A DNA stretch of 64,000 nucleotides from an uncultured Verrucomicrobia subdivision 3 bacterium (GCA_903921455.1 CAIXPZ010000234.1:62001-126000), one strand, 5' to 3'. Shown: positions 1 to 8,900, counted from the stretch's first letter. Program-made: numbers and translations. Notes: generated by a model from the letters alone, not told the origin.

Positions 1-214
1 CCCAATCGCCGACCTTGGGAAGAACGGAAGGGTCGCGGCGCGATTCGTGGATGAATTTGCCGGTGACTTGCGCGGTGAGCTCTGCCTCCACGGTCCAGAC
101 GCGGTAGAAGTGTTTGTCTTCCACCGCCACGCGCGCCGGGATGAAACCCTTCGCGAGATGTGGCGCGAATTGTTCATCGCGCTCTGCGTTCCAGCCCAGC
201 TTGGTCAGGCCCAT
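1..214 (-). CDS. rsgA: Ribosome small-subunit-dependent GTPase RsgA, N-terminal part (cut by window edge)
   Basis: Only the first 71 codons are inside the window; the gene runs off the left edge. The protein begins MGLTKLGWN, followed by a G-F-I-P-A-R-V stretch and then VTGKFIHES and PKVGDW. This is the pattern of the N-terminal OB-fold of RsgA (YjeQ), a circularly permuted GTPase that helps mature the 30S ribosomal subunit. The ATG at 214 was chosen because RsgA proteins typically start a few residues before the LGWN motif, and no other start lies close by in frame. The GTPase and zinc-binding parts are not visible. It lies 26 bases downstream of the GH43-like gene on the same strand. The family call rests on a short stretch. 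Confidence 0.72.
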   Translation of the reverse strand, partial: MGLTKLGWNAERDEQFAPHLAKGFIPARVAVEDKHFYRVWTVEAELTAQVTGKFIHESRRDPSVLPKVGDW

Positions 215-240
215 AGGCGAAGGGTTGAAGCCGTCATGCG

Positions 241-1377
241 TTACTTGGCTTGTGCCGGCGCGGGTGCGTTTTGCAAATCATGATCGAGTGCGGCGCCGTC
301 GAAGGGGATGACGATGACTTTGCTGCCATGGGTGTCGTTGCCTTTTTCCTGGTCCTTCGGCACATCCAGCACCGCGAGTGTGATGGCGGCGACGTGGCCG
401 TTCTCGATGTATACGCTCGGGCGCTCCATTTTCTCCCAATGATTCACCGTGCCATCAGGATAGCGCACGCAGTTGCGCGCCGGGTCGTAGGCGGGGCCGC
501 GATAAGTCCAGTGGTTGATGCCGTCGACAGAGGTGAGGTGATAGGCTTTCCGCTGGCTCCAGTTGTTGACGACGAGGTGATACAGGCCGCCGCTGAACCA
601 AACGACGGGATCTTCAAAATTGTGCAGATCAATTTGCGGCAAACCGGCCAGGTGTGGATAAATGCTCGGACCTTGCACGACGTAGGGGCCGAGGATGCCG
701 TTGGTGCTGATGAGAATGGCCCCGGAGCGCGGGACGATCTCAAAGTTGCCGTCGGGCCGGACCAGGGTGCTGGTGTTCGACATGCGGCCTAATTTGGCGA
801 ACTCGTTCGTGGCGACTTGAATTTTGCCGAGCGTTTCCCACGGGCCGTCGAGTGATTCGGAAACAAAAACCTCGCCCGGTCGCGTTTCGCTGATGACGAC
901 GGCGTAACGGCCGTCGGGCAAGACGAGCGCGGTGACATTGTGTCCTTTGCCGTCTTGATTCGTCGGCCAGCACAGACCTTTGTCGAGGTAAGGGCCGATG
1001 AGATTATCGCTGACGGCATGCACGGCTTTAGAACCGCCCCAGCCGCCATGCCCGCGCGCCTGATCCCAGCGACTGGCGAACATGTGGTATTTGCCGTCCT
1101 TCGCCTTGATGATTTGTCCGTCCCAATAGCACCAATGCTGCAGGGTGGTGTCTTCAAGGCCGTTCTGCGGGTCGCGCGGATAAACGCCGGGCGCGCCCCA
1201 GATATTCGTCGTCAGCGCGCCGACAACCGGCGTCGGCAGAAAATAATCAATGAAGGTCTTGGTGGCGGGTTTGGCTTCCTGCCCAAGGCCACAGTTAGTG
1301 GGGGCGAGCCATGCCAGTCCGGTCCACAGGGTCAATAAGCCGATAGCTGTGGTTCCACGCGATGGGAAGAGCGACAT
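241..1377 (-). CDS. Secreted glycoside hydrolase, GH43-like five-bladed propeller
   Basis: A 378-residue protein with a hydrophobic signal-peptide-like N-terminus (about residues 8-28). The rest is a beta-propeller pattern: repeated WxxDGQ, KDGKYHMF, SDNLIGPY, LPDGRYAVV and HNFEDPVVW-type blade motifs. The E-D-P-V-V-W motif followed by G-L-Y-H is typical of the GH43/GH32/GH117-type clans, where it sits in the middle blade with a catalytic acid. It probably acts outside the cytoplasm on plant or algal polysaccharide side chains; the substrate cannot be read from sequence. Other polysaccharide enzymes nearby (GH28, PL10) fit that lifestyle. ATG 1377 is the only start placing the signal peptide correctly. 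The exact GH family is uncertain. Confidence 0.7.
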   Translation of the reverse strand: MSLFPSRGTTAIGLLTLWTGLAWLAPTNCGLGQEAKPATKTFIDYFLPTPVVGALTTNIWGAPGVYPRDPQNGLEDTTLQHWCYWDGQIIKAKDGKYHMFASRWDQARGHGGWGGSKAVHAVSDNLIGPYLDKGLCWPTNQDGKGHNVTALVLPDGRYAVVISETRPGEVFVSESLDGPWETLGKIQVATNEFAKLGRMSNTSTLVRPDGNFEIVPRSGAILISTNGILGPYVVQGPSIYPHLAGLPQIDLHNFEDPVVWFSGGLYHLVVNNWSQRKAYHLTSVDGINHWTYRGPAYDPARNCVRYPDGTVNHWEKMERPSVYIENGHVAAITLAVLDVPKDQEKGNDTHGSKVIVIPFDGAALDHDLQNAPAPAQAK

Positions 1378-1500
1378 AGATTAGTTGGCCGAATCAATTT
1401 TAGATACCCGATGATGATCTGTATTTCAGGTGTTAACCTTCTGAGGTTAGGCTTTATGCTAAGGCGAGACAAGCATCGTTGCGTGGCGTGAAGGCAGCGG

Positions 1501-1528
1501 CCCGTCACTGATCAGCCTCGGTGACGGG
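1501..1528. repeat. Perfect 8-bp-arm inverted repeat in the intergenic region
   Basis: Arms CCCGTCAC (1501-1508) and GTGACGGG (1521-1528) with a 12-base spacer lie between the divergent GH43-like and CBM48 genes. A second small hairpin (TAACCT/AGGTTA) lies at 1434-1449. Neither has a T-run, so they are not obvious intrinsic terminators. Function unknown. Confidence 0.45.
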
Positions 1529-1590
1529 GCAACGGCTAACGCACTTGAACTTCGCCCATCCAAGTGTATTTTGCGGCGCATAATTTAACC

Positions 1591-1962
1591 ATGACGCAGA
1601 ACATTCACAGTTTAGCCAAAGATGAGGCGGACAAATTGACACCGACGTTCAGCAAGGTGTTTCGCTGGCAACCGGAAAAGCCGGGCGGTCCCATGCCGGT
1701 GCGTGTCGAGGTGGCCGGCACGTTCAACGGGTGGCTGCGGGTGCCGTTGAAACGGGACCGGGTTTCCGGCGTCTGGCAGCTAACGCTGCATGGCATCCCC
1801 GGCAACCGCACGCATACTTACATGGTGCTGATCAATGGCCGTCCGGCGAATGACAAAAACGCCGACGGACTCGCTGTGCCGCATACGGCGGAAGAGGTGA
1901 AGCATCAGTTTGCGACGCCGCGCGGGCCGCGTGTGTTCCTGTTGGCCAGCCAGACAAAATAG
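1591..1962 (+). CDS. Small CBM48 / glycogen-binding E-set domain protein
   Basis: A 123-residue protein made almost entirely of one early-set (E-set) immunoglobulin-like domain. The core V-E-V-A-G-T-F-N-G-W is the hallmark of CBM48/AMPK-type glycogen-binding modules, followed by a W-Q-L-T-L strand and a H-T-Y-M-V-L-I-N-G strand. There is no signal peptide, so it is probably cytosolic and may bind glycogen or another alpha-glucan, or regulate a partner. No catalytic domain is attached, unlike branching enzymes and isoamylases. ATG 1591 is preferred over an in-frame start at 1564, which only adds a poorly conserved tail. Stand-alone CBM48 proteins are known, but their roles are mostly undefined. 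Confidence 0.7.
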   Translation: MTQNIHSLAKDEADKLTPTFSKVFRWQPEKPGGPMPVRVEVAGTFNGWLRVPLKRDRVSGVWQLTLHGIPGNRTHTYMVLINGRPANDKNADGLAVPHTAEEVKHQFATPRGPRVFLLASQTK

Positions 1963-2076
1963 CCACCCCGGCGCGAGTCCGCCCTCCGGATTTATCCCCA
2001 CTTGTGATTTTAGGCGACCCGCAGTAGAGTCGGCTCACTGAAGCGAATGACCGCTTCGGCCAATGAAAGCATATTT

Positions 2077-2502
2077 ATGAAACGCAAAGCATCGGCGGTC
2101 TGGTCGGGCGATTTGAAAAGCGGCAAAGGTAGCATCTCCACCGAAAGCGGCACGCTCAAGGACGCGCAATATTCCTTTGGCACCCGCTTCGAGAACGGTG
2201 TCGGCACGAATCCCGAAGAACTCATTGCGGCGGCGCACGCCGGCTGTTTCTCCATGGCGTTCTCGGCGGAACTTGGCAAGGCTGGCTTCACGCCCGCCGC
2301 CATCCACACCACCGCGACAATCACGATGGAAAAAACCGACGCGGGCTTCACCGTCACGGAATCGCATCTGGACCTGACGGCAAAAATTCCCGGCATAGAC
2401 GCGGAGAAATTCACCGCCATTGCGAACGGCGCCAAGGCCGGCTGCCCCATTTCGCGGCTGCTCAATGCCCGGATTTCCCTCACCGCCAAACTGGAGGCGT
2501 AA
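2077..2502 (+). CDS. osmC: OsmC-type peroxiredoxin (organic hydroperoxide reductase)
   Basis: 141 residues, the normal OsmC length. OsmC enzymes reduce organic hydroperoxides with a pair of reactive cysteines, and both are visible: one in A-H-A-G-C-F-S-M and one in A-K-A-G-C-P-I-S-R. The N-terminal KRKASAVWSGDLKSGKG and the T-N-P-E-E-L-I-A-A-A-H motif match the OsmC rather than the Ohr subgroup. ATG 2077 was chosen because family members begin with M-K-R-x-A-S-A-x-W; an upstream in-frame ATG at 2047 would add ten unconserved residues. It is probably cytosolic and may serve in oxidative or osmotic stress defence. It is followed after 5 bases by a small unknown gene that may be co-transcribed. 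Confidence 0.9.
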   Translation: MKRKASAVWSGDLKSGKGSISTESGTLKDAQYSFGTRFENGVGTNPEELIAAAHAGCFSMAFSAELGKAGFTPAAIHTTATITMEKTDAGFTVTESHLDLTAKIPGIDAEKFTAIANGAKAGCPISRLLNARISLTAKLEA

Positions 2503-2507
2503 GGCTT

Positions 2508-2930
2508 TTGAACGGGGCACCACCAGTTTCACCGCCGGATTTTCACGGGCAACTCACGCACCTGCGCGTGGCGCTGCTGGCGCTGCACAAGGCGCTCGTG
2601 GATTCCGAGCGCGTCAGTTACGAGCAGAACCTCGGCACCATTCCATCGGCGAATCATTTCCTCAAGCTGCTCACTGACGATCCGTGGTTCGCGTGGCTGC
2701 ATCCGCTCTCGCAGCTCATTGTGACGCTGGACGAGGCGCTCGATGCGAAGGCCAAAACCGCGCTGACCGCCGACTTGGCGGCGGCGCTGGTGAAACGCAC
2801 CGGCGAACTCCTCGTCGCGTCCGAGACCGGCGAAGGTTTTCCGCGCCACTATTTCGATGCCTTGCAGCGCGACCCGGACGTGGTGATGGCGCACGCGGCG
2901 GCGGCCAAATGGTTTCGGCCGCGCCGGTGA
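2508..2930 (+). CDS. Conserved hypothetical helical protein
   Basis: 140 residues, starting at TTG 2508 just after osmC, with a GGAG-like sequence in the end of osmC as a possible ribosome site. It is largely helical, with a notable D-P-W-F-A-W-L-H-P-L-S-Q-L-I-V segment in the middle (about residues 57-72) and an F-P-R-H-Y motif near residue 110. I recognise the D-P-W-F-A-W-L pattern as belonging to a widespread family of unknown function, but cannot name a domain with certainty. No membrane segment, signal peptide or catalytic motif is evident. The tight spacing suggests co-expression with osmC. Confidence 0.6.
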   Translation: MNGAPPVSPPDFHGQLTHLRVALLALHKALVDSERVSYEQNLGTIPSANHFLKLLTDDPWFAWLHPLSQLIVTLDEALDAKAKTALTADLAAALVKRTGELLVASETGEGFPRHYFDALQRDPDVVMAHAAAAKWFRPRR

Positions 2931-3019
2931 ATTTTCCATAACTCGCAGTTGATTTTCCCCCGCGGATTCGCAGAATCTTCGCCCCGGTTTTAGCCGGGCC
3001 AACCAACTATTTAACCACC

Positions 3020-3643
3020 ATGAACGAATTACAGACAGAAATCGCGGAACTGAAGGAATTCATCGCCGACCTCAAGGCCGACCGCGCGGCTACCAAGGCC
3101 AAGGAGAAGCGCGAGGCGTGGACGAAATACGTTTCGCTCTCCATCGTCATCATCGCCGTCATTGCGGCCATCGCGGCGCAGTGGGGCGGCAAATACAGCA
3201 GCCGCGTCCTCACGCAGCTCAACGACGCCACGTTCAACCAGACGCTCGCCTCCGACCAGTGGGCGTATTACCAGGCCAAATCCATCAAGCTGAAAGCCTA
3301 CGAAATCGCCCGCGACGAGCTGGCGCATTCCGCCAATGCCTCCGACCCGGCCACCGCGCAGCTCATCAAAAGCTACGAGGAAACGGTGGCGAAATACAAG
3401 GCGGAGCAGAAGGACATCGAGACCAAGGCGCACGATTTGGAGGCCAGGCGCGATGCCGCCCGCCAGGCCGCGACGATGGCCAGTGGCAAGGGCGGCCGGA
3501 TGGGGTTGGCCATCTCGTTTTTCTCGGTGGCCGTGGCGTTGGCGTCCATCTGCCTGGTGACGAAGAAAAAACCGCTGTGGTTCGCGGCGCTGATACTGGC
3601 CGGTATCGCTATCACTGAGATGGTGCTGGCGTGGACGGCGTGA
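3020..3643 (+). CDS. DUF4337-family membrane protein
   Basis: 207 residues: a short charged coiled-coil start (residues 1-35), one membrane helix (about 42-58, V-I-I-A-V-I-A-A-I-A-A), a long soluble helical region with S-D-Q-W-A-Y-Y-Q-A-K-S-I-K, then two closely spaced C-terminal membrane helices (about 158-177 and 184-205). The Q-W-A-Y-Y-Q-A-K-S-I-K signature and the K-R-E-A-W-T-K-Y start are those of DUF4337, a family of unknown function found in many bacteria. The middle region probably forms a helical hairpin on one side of the membrane. No neighbouring gene suggests a role. Confidence 0.75.
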   Translation: MNELQTEIAELKEFIADLKADRAATKAKEKREAWTKYVSLSIVIIAVIAAIAAQWGGKYSSRVLTQLNDATFNQTLASDQWAYYQAKSIKLKAYEIARDELAHSANASDPATAQLIKSYEETVAKYKAEQKDIETKAHDLEARRDAARQAATMASGKGGRMGLAISFFSVAVALASICLVTKKKPLWFAALILAGIAITEMVLAWTA

Positions 3644-3649
3644 GGCTGT

Positions 3650-5323
3650 TCAGCCCTTCACGCCTTTTTCCTTCTCGCGCAGACAGTGGGTGAGGTAGGG
3701 CAGCAATTGTTTCTTGCGCGAGACGACGTCGCGCAGTTCGTAGATGCCCGGCTCCAGGCGCGGATGGTCAATGCGCTTGATGAACTTCTCGTCGCCGACG
3801 ACGAGCAGCAGCGAGCTTTGTGTGGCCACGTCCGTGACCAGCAGCGTGGAAAAAAGATACGCGTGCTTGGCCCGGTAGTCTTCCAGCGCGGTGAGCAGCT
3901 CGTCCTTGCGTTTCCAAAATTGCTCGAAGCCGATCTCCTCGATCTGCGCGACGCTGAAGGTGGCGCCGTTCTCGCGGTATTCCTTGCAGTCGGTGGCAAC
4001 CGCCTGCGGCGCGGGTTTGAGCGTCAGTAGCGAGCCGGAGGCAAACAGCTTTTCCGTGAACTCCCGTGCGTTGACCTGCGAAATCAGCTCGAGTTTTTTC
4101 AGAATTTCCATGTCGCGCGCGGTGGTCGTCGGCGAGGTCAAATTCAACGTGTCGGAAACGATGCCCGCCAGCAGCAGTCCGGCGATGGGGCGCGGCAATT
4201 CGACGTCGTGCCGGAAAAAACAATCCGCGACGATGGTGCTGGTGGAGCCGACCGGCTCATTGCGGAATAAAATGGGTTGCTGCGTTGCCAGCGCGCCAAT
4301 GCGGTGGTGGTCAATGATCTCAATGATTTCCACCTCGTCCGCCCCTTGCACCGCTTGCGAGAGTTCATTGTGATCCACGAGGATCAATTTGCGCGTGACG
4401 GTTTTTAGAAAATCCGTTTTGGACAGGATGCCAATCATCTGCCCCTCGCCGTCCAGCACCGGAAACGCGAGGTAGCCGGACGCGGTCGCCTCTTCGCGCA
4501 CGGCGGCGAGCGGCGCGTTTTCGCGGAAGCAGAGAAATTCCTCATTCAGCACATGGCGCACGGCGACGGCGGCGCGGCAGAGCGACGCGGTGGTGGCGGT
4601 GTCGTGCGGCGAGGTGATGACGCTGACATTTTTCTTCTGCGCGGCCTCGATGGTTTTCGGCTCGACGGAAATGCCGCCGGTGACGATGAGGACGCGGACG
4701 CCTTCGCGGATGGCGACGTTCTGGATGTCCCAGCGGTCGCCGACGATGACGCAGCATTTCTCCGGCGGAAATTTGTCCAGTCGCGCGGCAAAAGATTCCA
4801 GACCCATCGCGCCGATCATCAGAATCAATTCATCCTCGTGCTCGGCATCAAACCCGACGACCAGTTGGCCGTCGAGCGTGCGCGCCAGACTGGTCAGCGA
4901 TGACAAGACTTCGCGGGAATTTTGCTGGCCGGGATGGCGGCTAACGGCGGGGAACAGAAATTTGCTCAACTTGAACAGCGAAAGCAGACCGCGGCATTTC
5001 TGCTCGGCGTCCATCACGGGCAGGATGCGGAGGTTTTTTTCATCCATTAGCCGCAGCGCCTCCGCCGCCGTGGAGTCGGGGCGCACGCTCAGGATACGCC
5101 GCTGCATCACGTCGGAAATCTTCGGCGAAACATCGGCGACGAACTTGGGCGCGGGTATGCCAAAGGTGTTCAGCACGAAATCAATCCGGTCATTGGTGTC
5201 GCCGCAGCGCGCGGCGATGGCCTCGGTCATGCCGGTGCGGCGCTTGAATTCCGCGTAGCCGATGGCGGAGCAAATCGCGTCCGTGTCGGGGTTTCGATGG
5301 CCGATGACCAGAATTTCACTCAT
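3650..5323 (-). CDS. ppaC: CBS-DRTGG family II (manganese-dependent) inorganic pyrophosphatase
   Basis: 557 residues. The N-terminal G-H-R-N-P-D-T-D-A-I-C motif and the D-H-H triad at about residues 338-340 are the metal-binding motifs of DHH-family pyrophosphatases, which split pyrophosphate to drive biosynthesis. Between them lies an inserted regulatory part: a CBS domain (ISDVMQRRILSV, with a second half near residues 255-300) flanking a DRTGG-type domain. That makes it the CBS-PPase type, which in studied examples is controlled by adenine nucleotides. The C-terminal DHHA2-type domain is present. ATG 5323 was chosen because the conserved protein starts MSEILVIGH; the open frame extends further upstream but without conservation. 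It is divergent from the GH28 gene. Confidence 0.87.
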   Translation of the reverse strand: MSEILVIGHRNPDTDAICSAIGYAEFKRRTGMTEAIAARCGDTNDRIDFVLNTFGIPAPKFVADVSPKISDVMQRRILSVRPDSTAAEALRLMDEKNLRILPVMDAEQKCRGLLSLFKLSKFLFPAVSRHPGQQNSREVLSSLTSLARTLDGQLVVGFDAEHEDELILMIGAMGLESFAARLDKFPPEKCCVIVGDRWDIQNVAIREGVRVLIVTGGISVEPKTIEAAQKKNVSVITSPHDTATTASLCRAAVAVRHVLNEEFLCFRENAPLAAVREEATASGYLAFPVLDGEGQMIGILSKTDFLKTVTRKLILVDHNELSQAVQGADEVEIIEIIDHHRIGALATQQPILFRNEPVGSTSTIVADCFFRHDVELPRPIAGLLLAGIVSDTLNLTSPTTTARDMEILKKLELISQVNAREFTEKLFASGSLLTLKPAPQAVATDCKEYRENGATFSVAQIEEIGFEQFWKRKDELLTALEDYRAKHAYLFSTLLVTDVATQSSLLLVVGDEKFIKRIDHPRLEPGIYELRDVVSRKKQLLPYLTHCLREKEKGVKG

Positions 5324-5419
5324 GCAAATGGACGGCGAGCCTAACCAGTTTTGGCGATGCCTGCAAGCGGAAGGCGGATTTGACTCCGCCCTCGCCCCGG
5401 CGCAGACTTTATTCATACA

Positions 5420-6679
5420 ATGAAACGATGGCTTTCCTTCCTCGGGGCGCTCACTGTCGCCGCGTCCGGTTTCGCCGCTGAAAAGGCGGCGCTGGACGTG
5501 CGTGATTTCGGTGCGAAGGGCGATGGCGTAACCAAGGATACGGCCGCGATTCAAAAAGCGCTCGATACTTGCGCGACCGCCGGCGGCGGCTCGGTCTTGA
5601 TCAGCGAGGGGAGTTTTCTGACCGGCAGTCTGGTCATCGGCGCGAACACGACGCTGGAAATCGCCCCGCGCTCCAGCCTGGTCGGCAGCGCGGACCTCGC
5701 GGATTACCCGGTTGTCAATATCCGCTGGGAGGGTGAATTCCGCGAGGGCCACCGCGCCCTGCTTTCCGCTGTGAACGCCGCGAATGTCACCATCAACGGC
5801 GGCGGCGCAATATTCGGCGCCCCCCCCGCCTTGAGCAAATTACGCACTCCGCGCGGCCCGGTGCTGATAGAATTGACCGGTTGCACGAACGCCGTGCTGG
5901 AAAATATCACCACGCAATACCAGCAACTGTGGTCCGTCCACCTGCTCTTCTGCAACAATCTCACGGCCAGCGGCCTGACCATCCGGTCGGTGGGTGCCAA
6001 CGGTGATGGCATTGACGTGGATTCCTGCGACGGCGTGACCATCGAGCACTGTGACATCAACACTGGCGACGATGCCATCTCGCTCAAATCCGGCCGCGGG
6101 CTCGCCGCGCAACAGCTGGCCCGCCCGACGCAGAACGTCGTCATCCGCGATTGCCGCCTGCACAGTTCCATTTACGCCGCGCTTGGCCTTGGCACCGAAA
6201 TGTCCGGCGGCATCCGGCAGGTGAGGATTGAGAACTGCATCATCTCCGGCCGGCAGAACGCCATCTTCATCAAGAGCCGCGACGGGCGGGGCGGTTTCAT
6301 GGAAAACATCTCGGGCGAAAATCTCACCGTGCTGAAATCGCCCACGTTCATCGGTATTGACCTGTTGGGTAAAGGCATTCAAGCCACTGATCCGGTGGCT
6401 GGTGAAGTGGACAAATGGGCGCGTGTGCAGAACTTAAGTTTCAAAAAAGTGCGCGTGCAGGATGTCACCACGCTGGTGGCCGGAAAAAACATTCCCGCTG
6501 CGCGACCAATGGACGGCTTCACGCTCGCGGATATTTCCGGAAACTGCGCCCGCGGCATCGCTCTCTCTAACATGACCAATGTGAAAATTTCCGGCATCCA
6601 CGTCACCGGGTTTGAAGGGCCGCTGATTTTGACCGACAACGTCAAGGGCACCGGCCTCGAACTTTCCGCCTTGAAGTAG
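5420..6679 (+). CDS. Secreted glycoside hydrolase family 28 (polygalacturonase-like)
   Basis: 419 residues with a cleavable signal peptide (residues 1-19, ending S-G-F-A-A). The mature protein starts with V-R-D-F-G-A-K-G-D-G, the usual opening of right-handed beta-helix pectinases. Catalytic-site motifs are present: G-D-G-I-D, I-N-T-G-D-D-A-I-S-L-K-S-G with the paired Asp, L-G-T-E-M-S-G-G, and the substrate-binding I-F-I-K-S-R. GH28 enzymes hydrolyse galacturonan chains, as endo- or exo-acting enzymes or as rhamnogalacturonases; the exact mode is not readable. It converges with a PL10 pectate lyase only 6 bases away, so the locus is a small pectin-degrading unit. Confidence 0.9.
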   Translation: MKRWLSFLGALTVAASGFAAEKAALDVRDFGAKGDGVTKDTAAIQKALDTCATAGGGSVLISEGSFLTGSLVIGANTTLEIAPRSSLVGSADLADYPVVNIRWEGEFREGHRALLSAVNAANVTINGGGAIFGAPPALSKLRTPRGPVLIELTGCTNAVLENITTQYQQLWSVHLLFCNNLTASGLTIRSVGANGDGIDVDSCDGVTIEHCDINTGDDAISLKSGRGLAAQQLARPTQNVVIRDCRLHSSIYAALGLGTEMSGGIRQVRIENCIISGRQNAIFIKSRDGRGGFMENISGENLTVLKSPTFIGIDLLGKGIQATDPVAGEVDKWARVQNLSFKKVRVQDVTTLVAGKNIPAARPMDGFTLADISGNCARGIALSNMTNVKISGIHVTGFEGPLILTDNVKGTGLELSALK

Positions 6680-6685
6680 AAGCGG

Positions 6686-7975
6686 TCACCGTTGGGGTGG
6701 ATGGCTCTTTACCCATGTCGCGTAACGTTCCAATACCCGCCTGCCATCGTCTCGGAACCACGTGTAGCCGCCCCGCCGTTCGCGGGAGATTCCGTTCACT
6801 TCGTCGTGGATGGATTTGTCGCGGTCGCCGAAAACGGGCCGGTCAGTTTCGATCCTGTAATACCGCGCCCAAATCGGTCCACTGCCTGGGGAATCTGTCA
6901 ATTTCTTCCCAGCGCTTCCCGCGATTTTAAATTCCTTGCCCATGATTTTTGTTTGCTCAAACCACGCCGCCGCCGCTTGGACTGCCGCCACGACTTTCGC
7001 ATCCGGTTCCGGCAATTGCATCAGGAACAAAACGATGGCCGCGCTCTCGCAGGAAGCTGCCGCCGGCATTTCATAATTTCGCGCCGACGCAGGCTGCAAT
7101 GTGATGGCGTCGTGTTGCTGGCACCAGACGGTGTGCTGGCCGTTCGCCACGATCTGCGCAGCAAGAATGCAATCCAATCCGCGCTGCCAACACGTGCCGG
7201 CCCTGGCGCGGATTTCCGGGGTGATGAAGGAAAATTCATTTTCTCCGCTTGCCACCGCGCGCAAAAATTCAATGACATGGAGCACCGCGTCGTCGTTGAA
7301 CGTCACGGCGTCGTGGTAGCCGCCCTGCAGCGGCCAGACCTGTGGCCAGCCGCCGTTCGGAAATTGTGCGGCGGAAATGTAGTCCAGCCCGCGCTGGAAG
7401 GAGCTGCGATACGCGGCGTTGTTCGTGCCGGTGGCCGAGATGGTCTTCGCCAGAAACCGCAACTCTGTCGTGGTGGCATCGTTGTCGAACGTGCCGACGT
7501 AATTCCACCTCACCTCGCGCGCCGGGGCGGAAGTGTTTGTGCCGAGGACCAGCGGACCGGTCTGCGCGCCGAACAGTTCACCCGGCGCGCGGCGATGCTC
7601 GGTGAAGTCTGTGTTCTTGCACCAGCCCCCCGCCGGTGTTTGAAAGGAAACCAGATTGTCTGCGATTTGCCGTGCCACCGTGCCGGCATACCACGACGGC
7701 TGGTTTTTCAGTGTCACGCCCGTGGCCTTGCTGGCTTCTTTCGGTTCAAGGCTGTGCCTTTGGCCGTGCGTGTTCATTTCTGCGCGCAAAAAGTCCTGAT
7801 CGGCCTGCCGTTGCCGCGCGGAATTTTCAAAATAAACTTTCCAGGCCGGGAGTGCCGCCACGCGCGCCGCCGTCAACGGCGTGGCCGGAACATTCGTCCC
7901 AATGATCGCGCCGTGAGCCGTGGCCAGGAAGAAACTGAAGAGTCCAACAAGCTGAAATCGGTCTAGGTCTTTCAT
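6686..7975 (-). CDS. pelA: Secreted pectate lyase, PL10 family
   Basis: 429 residues starting at ATG 7975, which gives a good signal peptide (L-V-G-L-F-S-F-F-L-A-T-A-H-G). Conserved PL10 motifs: S-F-Q-T-P-A-G-G-W-C-K-N-T-D-F, F-D-N-D-A-T-T-T-E-L, F-P-N-G-G-W-P-Q-V-W-P and V-T-F-N-D-D-A. The last two belong to the alpha/alpha-toroid fold that cleaves polygalacturonate by beta-elimination with calcium. The C-terminal part carries R-Y-Y-R-I-E-T-D-R-P-V-F-G-D-R-D, also typical. It is probably exported. It lies tail to tail with the GH28 gene, which would act on the same polymer. An in-frame ATG at 8002 would bury the signal peptide, so it was rejected. Confidence 0.88.
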   Translation of the reverse strand: MKDLDRFQLVGLFSFFLATAHGAIIGTNVPATPLTAARVAALPAWKVYFENSARQRQADQDFLRAEMNTHGQRHSLEPKEASKATGVTLKNQPSWYAGTVARQIADNLVSFQTPAGGWCKNTDFTEHRRAPGELFGAQTGPLVLGTNTSAPAREVRWNYVGTFDNDATTTELRFLAKTISATGTNNAAYRSSFQRGLDYISAAQFPNGGWPQVWPLQGGYHDAVTFNDDAVLHVIEFLRAVASGENEFSFITPEIRARAGTCWQRGLDCILAAQIVANGQHTVWCQQHDAITLQPASARNYEMPAAASCESAAIVLFLMQLPEPDAKVVAAVQAAAAWFEQTKIMGKEFKIAGSAGKKLTDSPGSGPIWARYYRIETDRPVFGDRDKSIHDEVNGISRERRGGYTWFRDDGRRVLERYATWVKSHPPQR

Positions 7976-8009
7976 CGTGAATAATGACGGGAGCCGGGGC
8001 ACTCAAGTT

Positions 8010-8900
8010 TCACGGGACCACCACCCGGAGCTTTTGCCGCTCGACGGAAAAAGTGGCGGGCAGACTGCCGATCCACTCGCCGTCTAGTTCAAATGCAACC
8101 GGGGTGTCGCTCGTCGCTTCAAATCGCTCGGCGCGCAGGCGGCTGACGCGGTGTTCGGATAATTTCCGGCGTGCGAGAAAGCCGGGCACGAGACGCAGCA
8201 GCGTCGGCACATTGACGCGGGGAAAAACGCAAAGGTCCAGCCGGCCATCGCTCAAGTTGGCGCCGGGAAAAATGTTGAACGGCCCGCCGTAAAATTTTCC
8301 GTTGCCGAAGAGTGCGAGTTCGCCTTCCAGCTTGTTGCCGTCCGCCTTGACGACAATGCGTGGCTGTTTTTCCGCCAATGCCTGCAAGCCGGCCACGACA
8401 TAGGCGATGGGCCCGGCGTTTTTTTTCAGCTTCCAGCTCACCAGTTCAATCGCCCGCGCGTCGAGGCCGGCGCCGCCCAGTTGCATGAAATACCGTTGCT
8501 GCGGTAGGCCAGCCTCGCAGTAATCCGCACGGCCCAGGTCAATTTTTGTTTCGTGGCCGCGCTTCAAAACCCGCCACGCGCGCTCCAGCTTCAAGGGAAC
8601 TTGGAGTTCGCGCGCGAAGACGTTCACCGTGCCAAGCGGCAGCACGCCAAGTCGCACGCGTGCAAAACCGTCCGGGTCATCGCCGATGCCGTTGAGCACC
8701 TCGTTCACGGTGCCGTCTCCCCCGGCGGCCACGATGACGTCGTAGCCGGTGGCAACCGCCGCCTGCGCAAAGCGCCTTGCATCGCCGGGGCCGGTCGTGG
8801 CCTTGAATGCGCATTGCTGCGACATCTCGCCGAGGTAACGGCGGAAGCGCCGGGCCTTGTTGCCGCGCGCGGCGGGGTTGAAGATGACGCAGGTTCGCAC
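8010..8900 (-). CDS. Diacylglycerol/lipid kinase family protein (DagK/YegS type)
   Basis: 296 residues if the GTG at 8900 is the start; it puts the conserved V-I-F-N-P-A-A-R-G-N motif at the N-terminus as in the family. The A-A-G-G-D-G-T-V-N-E-V-L-N-G motif is the nucleotide-binding GGDGT signature, followed by L-P-L-G-T-V-N-V-F-A-R-E. These enzymes phosphorylate diacylglycerol or related lipids at the inner membrane face. The C-terminal beta-sandwich has G-N-G-K-F-Y-G-G-P-F. No ATG suits the N-terminus, and the open frame extends upstream without conservation. The divergent GrpE-like gene begins 88 bases away. Substrate specificity is unknown. Confidence 0.85.
   Translation of the reverse strand: MRTCVIFNPAARGNKARRFRRYLGEMSQQCAFKATTGPGDARRFAQAAVATGYDVIVAAGGDGTVNEVLNGIGDDPDGFARVRLGVLPLGTVNVFARELQVPLKLERAWRVLKRGHETKIDLGRADYCEAGLPQQRYFMQLGGAGLDARAIELVSWKLKKNAGPIAYVVAGLQALAEKQPRIVVKADGNKLEGELALFGNGKFYGGPFNIFPGANLSDGRLDLCVFPRVNVPTLLRLVPGFLARRKLSEHRVSRLRAERFEATSDTPVAFELDGEWIGSLPATFSVERQKLRVVVP

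Noticed and set aside
6692..7966. 424-codon plus-strand frame over the PL10 gene
   Set aside because: Shadow frame; the PL10 motifs are all on the minus strand.
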